Shown here: piece after piece, positions 40,613-45,989 of the stretch | How positions within the stretch are numbered: the first letter of the stretch is position 1 | Layout of the letters: the number at the start of each line of letters is the position of its first letter | Assembly: GCA_902362975.1 (NCBI GenBank) | Contig: CABIYO010000020.1 | Coordinates: forward strand, 1-45,989 | Source: Caryophanales bacterium | Lineage (GTDB): Bacteria; Bacillota; Bacilli; Exiguobacteriales; Exiguobacteriaceae | Length of the DNA stretch: 45,989 bases | Direction of reading: 5' to 3' | Program-made: the position numbers and the translations under genes | Notes under the pieces: generated by a model | What the model saw: the letters and a program-made list of their open reading frames with translations, nothing else | Told to the model about the DNA's origin: nothing | Databases searched by the model: none

Positions 40613-40649
40613 AAAAAAAGAGATGCGATCCATCGGTCAGCATCTCTTT
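40613..40649 (-). terminator. Terminator after the sortase remnant
   Basis: On the minus strand AAAGAGATGC and GCATCTCTTT pair around a 13-base loop and are followed by TTTTTCGCG. It belongs to the decayed sortase gene. Confidence 0.75.
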
Positions 40650-40653
40650 ATCT

Positions 40654-40797
40654 TTACGTTTCAATCAGGTGTGCCGTAACCAAAATCCGGTCCCGATACC
40701 CAAGATTCTCGTCATACGATCCTGCACAAGTGAACAATTGGATCCGCTTTGACTGAGTCGCCGCAAAAATGGAAGCGAGCGGGTAGCACGGTGACAT
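40654..40797 (-). pseudogene. Sortase, C-terminal remnant
   Basis: Read leftward, about 48 codons end at TAA 40654-40656 and contain QLFTCAGSYDENLGYRDRIL then VTAHLIET. This is the end of a sortase: the catalytic Cys in TC, and the Arg in YRDRILVTA, as in class D/E-like enzymes (L-TC-x-Y-x-x-R-x-IVxA). The catalytic His and the rest of the beta-barrel are missing, and the upstream sequence shows no start. Its terminator remains. The 40798-40901 stretch before the next terminator shows nothing I can identify. Confidence 0.65.
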
Positions 40798-40901
40798 CTT
40801 AAACTTAAGACAATCCGACAATGACGTATAGGGGACACTATGCCTTGAATGTACTCCGATATGCTAACGGACGAAAGCTCTACTTTTACATAAAATGTAG
40901 T

Positions 40902-40935
40902 ATAAAACCACTCAGTCGGCGACTAAGTGGTTTTG
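40902..40935 (-). terminator. Terminator of the carboxypeptidase-glycerophosphodiesterase operon
   Basis: On the minus strand AAAACCACTTAGTCG and CGACTGAGTGGTTTT pair (one G-T) around one base, followed by ATACTAC. It overlaps the stop codon of the GDPD gene. Confidence 0.75.
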
Positions 40936-41630
40936 TTTGCCCATTCGATATCATTGACAAAGACGGCATCGACTTGAAGCGCTATACAACGCTCCAGTTG
41001 GTGTTGTGTTTTAATCGTATATGGTCTGATTGGAATCCCCCGATGCTGCAACGAGCGTATTTCTTCGTCTGTGATGCGATCGATGTGCGGATGGACCGAA
41101 TCCGCTCCGACTAATCGAAGATATCCTGAAATGTCATAAAGCGGCTGTGCAAGCAGAATGGCCGCCTCGATATCCGGTCGTATCTGTTTCAATCGGTGAA
41201 TGGTTTCGTGATTGAATGAGGAAAAGAGAATGCGGGACGCATGAATCCCGGCGGACTCGATCGTATCGATAATGCGAGATTCAATTCCTTCATATCTTAG
41301 GACATCCGTCTTCACCTCTAAGTTCAAAATGACCGATTCCTCATTCACAAGGTCGAACAGTTCCTCGAGCGTAGGGATGTGTTCTTCTAGACCATGACGT
41401 ACCCCAGCATTGAACTGTCTTAGCTCATCATAGGTATAGAGCGAAACCTGTCCTCTTCCGTCAGTCGTCCGCTCGAGCGTCTCGTCATGTATGAGAACGA
41501 GGACACCGTCCTTTGTCATGTGAACATCCGTCTCGATTCCGTCTGCCCCAGCCTCGAGTGCGAGCTTGAATGCCGACATCGTATTCTCCGGCCGATGTGC
41601 CATCACTCCACGATGTGCAAATTGTTTCAT
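40923..41630 (-). CDS. Glycerophosphodiester phosphodiesterase (UgpQ/GlpQ family)
   Basis: A 235-residue GDPD enzyme that hydrolyses glycerophosphodiesters to glycerol-3-phosphate and an alcohol. The catalytic set is present: FAHRGVMAHRPENTMSAFKL (His 6 and Glu of the PENT), ADGIETDVHMTKDGVLVLIH (Glu, Asp, His) and LNLEVKT (Glu/Lys). The barrel ends with VFVNDIEWA. No signal peptide is seen, so it acts in the cytoplasm, like UgpQ. The ATG at 41630 overlaps the stop of the carboxypeptidase gene (ATGA), so they are coupled. Longer frames upstream overlap that gene and are rejected. Confidence 0.9.
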   Translation of the reverse strand: MKQFAHRGVMAHRPENTMSAFKLALEAGADGIETDVHMTKDGVLVLIHDETLERTTDGRGQVSLYTYDELRQFNAGVRHGLEEHIPTLEELFDLVNEESVILNLEVKTDVLRYEGIESRIIDTIESAGIHASRILFSSFNHETIHRLKQIRPDIEAAILLAQPLYDISGYLRLVGADSVHPHIDRITDEEIRSLQHRGIPIRPYTIKTQHQLERCIALQVDAVFVNDIEWANKTT

Positions 41631-43099
41631 TTGGCAACTGTCTGATATTTCTTCGTCAAATATCGAACGAGCGGTTGGACCGAAATCGCTTGACCCGTCA
41701 CTTGTTGAATGAGTTCGTTCGGGGTGAGACGTTTTCCATATTGATGAACGTTCTCCTGTAGCCACGCTTTGACCGGTTCAATTTCACCTTCTGCAATCAA
41801 CGTCTCAAATTCCGGAAGATCTGATTTCAACGTTTCTGTCAATTGGGCCGCATAAATCAATCCGAGGGCATAGCTCGGGAAGTATCCAAACGAACCGCCT
41901 GCCCAATGGACGTCTTGGAGGACTCCTTTGGCATTTGACGGAACATCGAGTCCGAGATACTCTTTATACTTTTCATTCCATGCTGCAGGAAGCTCATCGA
42001 CGGACAACGTCCCTTGGATGAGTGCCTTCTCGAGCTCATAGCGGATGATGATGTGTAGACTATATGTCAATTCATCAGCCTCGATCCGAATCAGAGATGG
42101 TTTCGCTTCATTCACGCCTCGATAGAAAGTGTCGAAGTCGATCGCAGCGTAAGCCGGATGAAGCGATTGTAGTTTCGGATAGACGCGACTTAAGAACGCT
42201 TCGCTTCGTCCGATGAAGTTCTCGAAGAAGAGCGACTGGGACTCATGAATCCCCATCGACGCACCGCCGCCTAGTCCGAGTTCATCGAGCATCGGGTCGA
42301 TTTGCTGCTCATACGTCGCGTGCCCCGCTTCATGCATCGTACCGAACAATGCATTTCTGAAATCTGCTTCATCATACTTTGTCGTGATGCGGACGTCGCG
42401 GCGGTTTATGGTGATTTCGAACGGATGTACTGTCGCATCCAATCGACCACGTGATAAATCGTATGCGACGACATTCATCCAGTCATGACAAATGGTTTCT
42501 TGGACATCCGCCGGCATCGACCAGTCCATAGAGAGCGATTCTTTTGGGAGCTGCTGAATAAGAGGAACAAGTTCGTCTCGGAGCGAGGCGAACAATTCGT
42601 CTAAAAGTTCGACCGTCATGCCCGGCTCAAAGTCATAAAGCAATGCGTCGTACGGATGTTTCTCATAACCGAAATATTCCGCAAATTTTTGCTGGAATCC
42701 GACAATCTTTTTAAGGTATGGAGCGAATGCGTCCCAATCATCCTGTTTTTTCGCTTTTTCCCACGCCGTCTCAGCTTCTGAGACGAGCGTTACGTAAGCT
42801 TGATACTCATCATGCGGAATCTTGGCATTCCGTTCGTATTGCGTCTTCGCGACTTCAAGTGAACGCGCTTCAACGTCAGATAGATCCTCTTCATCCGCCA
42901 TCCGTTCCAGTAATGAAGCGAACGACTCACTCGTCTGTCGTTTGAATGCCTCAGTCGATAAATAACCGATCGTTTCTGCCCGAAGCGGTGCCGACTGTTC
43001 CGGCATTTGTGTTCGCATGTCCCAATACAAGAGCGAGATCGCCTCGTCGAAGGCACGCAGTTGCTTAAAATGTTCACGCCATTCTTTTGTAACTTCCAT
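41627..43099 (-). CDS. M32 family metallocarboxypeptidase
   Basis: A 490-residue zinc carboxypeptidase of the Taq/Pfu family (M32). The zinc site is MHEAGHATYEQQ (HExxH, about residue 260) with the third ligand in NEAKPSLIRIEADEL. Other family segments are LLYWDMRTQMP near the start, HPFEITINRRDVRITTKYDE, SMGIHESQSLFFENFIGRS and LGYFPSY-like AGGSFGYFPSYALG. It removes C-terminal residues from peptides in the cytoplasm; B. subtilis has the homologue YpwA. It is cotranscribed with the downstream phosphodiesterase. Length matches the family. Confidence 0.93.
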   Translation of the reverse strand: MEVTKEWREHFKQLRAFDEAISLLYWDMRTQMPEQSAPLRAETIGYLSTEAFKRQTSESFASLLERMADEEDLSDVEARSLEVAKTQYERNAKIPHDEYQAYVTLVSEAETAWEKAKKQDDWDAFAPYLKKIVGFQQKFAEYFGYEKHPYDALLYDFEPGMTVELLDELFASLRDELVPLIQQLPKESLSMDWSMPADVQETICHDWMNVVAYDLSRGRLDATVHPFEITINRRDVRITTKYDEADFRNALFGTMHEAGHATYEQQIDPMLDELGLGGGASMGIHESQSLFFENFIGRSEAFLSRVYPKLQSLHPAYAAIDFDTFYRGVNEAKPSLIRIEADELTYSLHIIIRYELEKALIQGTLSVDELPAAWNEKYKEYLGLDVPSNAKGVLQDVHWAGGSFGYFPSYALGLIYAAQLTETLKSDLPEFETLIAEGEIEPVKAWLQENVHQYGKRLTPNELIQQVTGQAISVQPLVRYLTKKYQTVAK

Positions 43100-43173
43100 C
43101 TGTCTTTCACCCCTATGTGTTATTCTGTTCTCTTTCTACTTTATTATAGCTGCCAACCTTTGCCTACACCAGT

Positions 43174-44706
43174 TTACAAATCTTCTCGCTTGCTGTAGGA
43201 AAGTGGTTTTGTTGCAGGACCCTCTAATACAGTCCCTTTTGCATCGAAACGAGAGCCGTGGCATGGACAATCCCATGACCGCTCGGCATTGTTCCATTTC
43301 ACTGTACAACCGAGGTGCGTACAGGTCAGGTTGACGACATGGCACTTGTTATCCAAATCTCGATAAACGCCCTTGGTCTTCCCATCAATTTGCACGACCC
43401 CTCCCTCGTCTAGCTGCAGGTCTTGTACATCATTTCGTTCAAGCATTCGATTTACTGTCCCTTTCGTGAATTGAGCGGCAGTATCTAAGTTTGTTTTAAG
43501 AAATGCGCTGATATCATTAGGTTTAACCGTTTGACGAAGCGGTGAGACCAGCTCGACGAATCGGTTCGGACGACCTGTGAGTTGATCCGCGAGCAAGGTC
43601 CCGGCAGCAATTCCGTTCGTCATCCCCCATTTTGAAAAGCCAGTCGCCACAAAGAGATCTGGTTCTCGCTTGAACATTTGGCCGACATAAGGAAGCCCAT
43701 CTAAGGTGATAAGATCTTGAGATGACCACCGATAGGATGCCCGATTCGTTTCGAAGTGTGCCTGTGCATCATGCTCTAATCGATCATATCGGCTACGCGT
43801 GTCAGTGACTTGCCCCGCCGTATGCCCTTCACCGCCAACTAGTAAATAGGTCTTTCCGTTTTCCTCATAGGACCGAAACGAGCGTTTGCTCTGTCCTACC
43901 TCTAAGTACATCCCTTTAAGTGGTCGACTCCCCGATTCACAGGCGACAATATACGATCGCTCAACAGAAAATTTCGACACATATAACCCGCGCAGGTCAT
44001 TAAATGGATAATGGGTCGCGATCACGACTTGATTTCCTTGTACTCTTCTACCGGTAGAAGTAGTGACTACAGGACGCGGTCCTTGACTCACTTCCGTCGC
44101 TCTAGAGTTTTCATAAATCTTCCCACCGAGTTGAACAAAACGATTCGCTAATTCACGTAAATATTTCACGGGGTGGAATTGGGCTTGGTCATGAATCACC
44201 AACGCCTGCTCGATTGAAAACGGGAGCGCTTTTCTCACTTCTTCCGTCGCTTCTCCCCCGTCAATCTTTAAGCGACGATACGCATCCAGTTCTTTCGTAA
44301 GTTCTTCGTTCGGTTCCCTAGAATAAAGAAACGATTGTTCATTCGCGTAATCGCAGTCAAACCCTTCTTCGATTTGATTTTTCAAATAGACGAGCGCTTC
44401 TGAGTTGAACTCGTAATATAAACGCGCGATGGATTCACCAAAATGACGAATCAGCTTATGATAAATCGTCCCATGTTGAACGGAACATTTTGCCGTCGTA
44501 TGTCCCGTCGTCCCATGTCCAATCTCTAACGCTTCTAAAAGCGTCACTTGCCTCCCTCGTTTTTGGAGTTCATAGGCGCAGACGAGTCCGGCAATCCCTG
44601 CCCCGATGACGACGACTTCGGTCGATTCCGAAACGGAAAGGGATGGGTACGGCGTCCCAGTATCATGTTGACGCCAAATGGAGTTCGTGAACGGATAACG
44701 ATGCAT
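43174..44706 (-). CDS. FAD-dependent oxidoreductase with C-terminal Rieske domain
   Basis: A 510-residue fusion. The N-terminal DAO-type FAD domain begins at VVVIGAGIAGLVCAYELQKR (G-x-G-x-x-G at 36-41) with AKCSVQHGTIYHK nearby, and ends with LFVATGFSKWGMTNGIAAG. The last 70-80 residues are a Rieske 2Fe-2S domain: NLTCTHLGCTVKWNNAERSW then DCPCHGSRFD supplies Cys-x-His and Cys-x-x-His. Such fusions are widespread in Bacillus-type genomes but the substrate is unknown; an amine or amino acid is suggested by the DAO fold. ATG at 44706 follows AGAGGAGAATGCGTC. No partner gene is coupled. Confidence 0.88.
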   Translation of the reverse strand: MHRYPFTNSIWRQHDTGTPYPSLSVSESTEVVVIGAGIAGLVCAYELQKRGRQVTLLEALEIGHGTTGHTTAKCSVQHGTIYHKLIRHFGESIARLYYEFNSEALVYLKNQIEEGFDCDYANEQSFLYSREPNEELTKELDAYRRLKIDGGEATEEVRKALPFSIEQALVIHDQAQFHPVKYLRELANRFVQLGGKIYENSRATEVSQGPRPVVTTSTGRRVQGNQVVIATHYPFNDLRGLYVSKFSVERSYIVACESGSRPLKGMYLEVGQSKRSFRSYEENGKTYLLVGGEGHTAGQVTDTRSRYDRLEHDAQAHFETNRASYRWSSQDLITLDGLPYVGQMFKREPDLFVATGFSKWGMTNGIAAGTLLADQLTGRPNRFVELVSPLRQTVKPNDISAFLKTNLDTAAQFTKGTVNRMLERNDVQDLQLDEGGVVQIDGKTKGVYRDLDNKCHVVNLTCTHLGCTVKWNNAERSWDCPCHGSRFDAKGTVLEGPATKPLSYSKREDL

Positions 44707-44863
44707 GACGCATTCTCCTCTCAAAAAGTGACATCTTTACCCTTATACCCGAAACACAATTCTTTCACCGCCGATCAATCATTGACCTAGTTCTTTATTT
44801 TATCAGCGAAAAAAATAAGCGTTTTCTATTATGTTTATAGAGTAACCAAAAAAGGAGGGACTT

Positions 44864-45877
44864 TTGTTGACCCGTAGAAGGAGACACCGAAGAAGAACGT
44901 ACATCATGCGAAGAATGATTGCCGCGGTCGTTTTACTCGGAATCATCGCACTGATCCCGACGTTGGTCGGATTTAAACAAGATAAAGAAGCACCGACATT
45001 AGCAGAAGCGTCCACACCAAAAGCTGAACCGATGAAGACAGGTCCGCTTTTCCCGGATATCGACATGGGTTCATGGAGTCCGAGTGAGACGAAGATGATT
45101 TCGGATGAGGAAATCTCTGTTGGTGCACTAACTTTCGTCAATGTGACCAAACAAGAGATATTAATCGATAAAAATGCCAATGATCGTGTGTTTCCAGCCA
45201 GTACGACTAAATTGATGACGGCACTGCTTGCTTATGAGAAGGCATCTGCAGCGAATGAACTCGACCAACCAATCATTACGATTCAACACTCGACACTCGA
45301 TATTCCATGGGACAGCCATATCGCGCATCTTGCCATCGGGGATACATTGACAGTTCGTCAAGCACTTTACGCCACGCTACTTGAATCCGGAAACGATGCT
45401 GCGAACAGCCTTGCAGAATACACGAGCGGGTCGACCGAGGCCTTCGTTCAATTGATGAATGATCGAGCAAAGGTTTTAGAATTGACTGGAACGCATTTCG
45501 TAAATGCGCATGGCTACTCGGATCCGAATCATTATACGACGGCGAACGACATGGCTAAAATCGCCTTCGCATTCAGTACATACCCGGAGTTGATGGGAAT
45601 TGCCGGGACTTATGAATTTAAAGCCGAATTTAAAGATAAAGACGGTAACGGCAAACGTCGTTGGTGGTATCACCTCGGTTCATCGGTTAATGAACGAAGT
45701 CTCAACTACTCCAAGTTTGTGACCGCCACGAAGACGGGTTATACGGACGAATCCGGATATACCATGGTATTCATCATGAAACATAATAGCGAAACATATA
45801 TCTTGGTTACGATGCAGGCGAAGTCTGGACAAACATTCCCGACGATGCGACTCGTTGAAGAAAAAGCATTCAAATAA
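44864..45877 (+). CDS. D-alanyl-D-alanine carboxypeptidase (low-molecular-mass PBP, S11)
   Basis: A 337-residue cell-wall carboxypeptidase. An N-terminal basic stretch and one membrane segment (about residues 15-35) anchor it outside. The active site reads FPASTTKLMTALL (Ser 113, Lys 116), ESGNDAAN (SGN) and ATKTGYTDESG (KTG), so all three S11 motifs are intact. It trims the terminal D-Ala from peptidoglycan. The protein stops soon after KTG without the PBP5 C-terminal domain, so anchoring is at the N-terminus instead of the C-terminus, unlike DacA. The TTG at 44864 follows AAGGAGGGAC; a second TTG is adjacent. Confidence 0.9.
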   Translation: MLTRRRRHRRRTYIMRRMIAAVVLLGIIALIPTLVGFKQDKEAPTLAEASTPKAEPMKTGPLFPDIDMGSWSPSETKMISDEEISVGALTFVNVTKQEILIDKNANDRVFPASTTKLMTALLAYEKASAANELDQPIITIQHSTLDIPWDSHIAHLAIGDTLTVRQALYATLLESGNDAANSLAEYTSGSTEAFVQLMNDRAKVLELTGTHFVNAHGYSDPNHYTTANDMAKIAFAFSTYPELMGIAGTYEFKAEFKDKDGNGKRRWWYHLGSSVNERSLNYSKFVTATKTGYTDESGYTMVFIMKHNSETYILVTMQAKSGQTFPTMRLVEEKAFK

Positions 45878-45883
45878 AGAAGT

Positions 45884-45907
45884 AAAGAGCATTCAAAGAT
45901 GCTCTTT
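45884..45907 (+). terminator. Weak hairpin after the carboxypeptidase gene
   Basis: AAAGAGCAT and ATGCTCTTT pair around TCAAAG, but only three T residues end the stem. It may assist the stronger hairpin that follows. Confidence 0.4.
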
Positions 45908-45916
45908 CAGCTTGTT

Positions 45917-45958
45917 GACGAACCAGGTCGCAAGATGCGACCTGGTTCGTCCTTTTTT
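45917..45958 (+). terminator. Terminator after the carboxypeptidase gene
   Basis: GACGAACCAGGTCGCA and TGCGACCTGGTTCGTC pair perfectly (16 bases) around AGA and are followed by CTTTTTTG. Confidence 0.9.
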
Positions 45959-45989
45959 GTAGTTCTCGGTTTCTTGAGGCGTTCTGTTC

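Overview
The window reads as chromosomal DNA of a low-to-mid-GC member of the Bacillota (Bacillales), probably Exiguobacterium or a close relative; the genus is an inference. The grounds are the order CoA-binding protein (yneT-like)-parE-parC as in Bacillus, strong AGGAGG ribosome sites with many TTG/GTG starts, S-box (SAM-I) riboswitches, an Spx-type protein, a sigma-B-like promoter and lipoprotein signal peptides. I see no rRNA, tRNA, CRISPR array or prophage.

Region by region. 1-2.0 kb is a decaying end: the 5' part of an IS30-type transposase has landed in a cyclase-family gene, followed by a frameshifted HAD phosphatase and a heavily deleted oxidoreductase. 2.1-7.2 kb holds an HxlR regulator, a MoxR-DUF58-membrane protein operon, and a polar amino acid (cystine-like) ABC permease and binding protein without an ATPase. 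7.4-10.3 kb has two convergent GNAT acetyltransferases, an MBL-fold hydrolase, a NUDIX hydrolase and a DinB remnant; between the GNAT genes is a sequence very like a dif site. 10.3-15.2 kb is parC, parE and the yneT-like gene. 15.3-17.1 kb is a GGDEF remnant and a Xer-type tyrosine recombinase bracketed by inverted copies of the same 12-mer found in the dif-like site. 17.1-21.5 kb has an unrecognised gene pair, a PatB-type C-S lyase, a YgjP-like metallopeptidase and a soluble PAS chemoreceptor. 21.6-25.5 kb is an operon of three paralogous lipoproteins.

25.7-31.3 kb is a methionine region: after an Spx-like protein come metP-metN-metQ behind one S-box and an mtnE/alcohol-dehydrogenase pair behind a second S-box, so methionine uptake and methionine/2-keto-4-methylthiobutyrate interconversion should both switch on when SAM is low. 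31.4-35.7 kb has an AI-2E family permease broken by an in-frame TAG, an MFS exporter behind a 25-codon leader peptide and transcription attenuator, and a POT peptide transporter. 35.7-40.6 kb holds a divergent glutamine synthetase, an extended SDR, a YflT-like stress protein with a sigma-B-type promoter, a small alarmone synthetase-like protein and a MarR regulator. 40.6-45.9 kb has a sortase remnant, a glycerophosphodiesterase, an M32 carboxypeptidase, an FAD/Rieske oxidoreductase and a D-Ala-D-Ala carboxypeptidase.

The most promising unusual items are the dif-like site with its two partner sites around the xer gene (a possible Xer/dif module in the terminus region), the leader-peptide attenuator before the MFS exporter, the tandem lipoprotein family, and two proteins that keep their fold but lack regulatory residues (Spx-like CxxS and glutamine synthetase without the feedback Arg).
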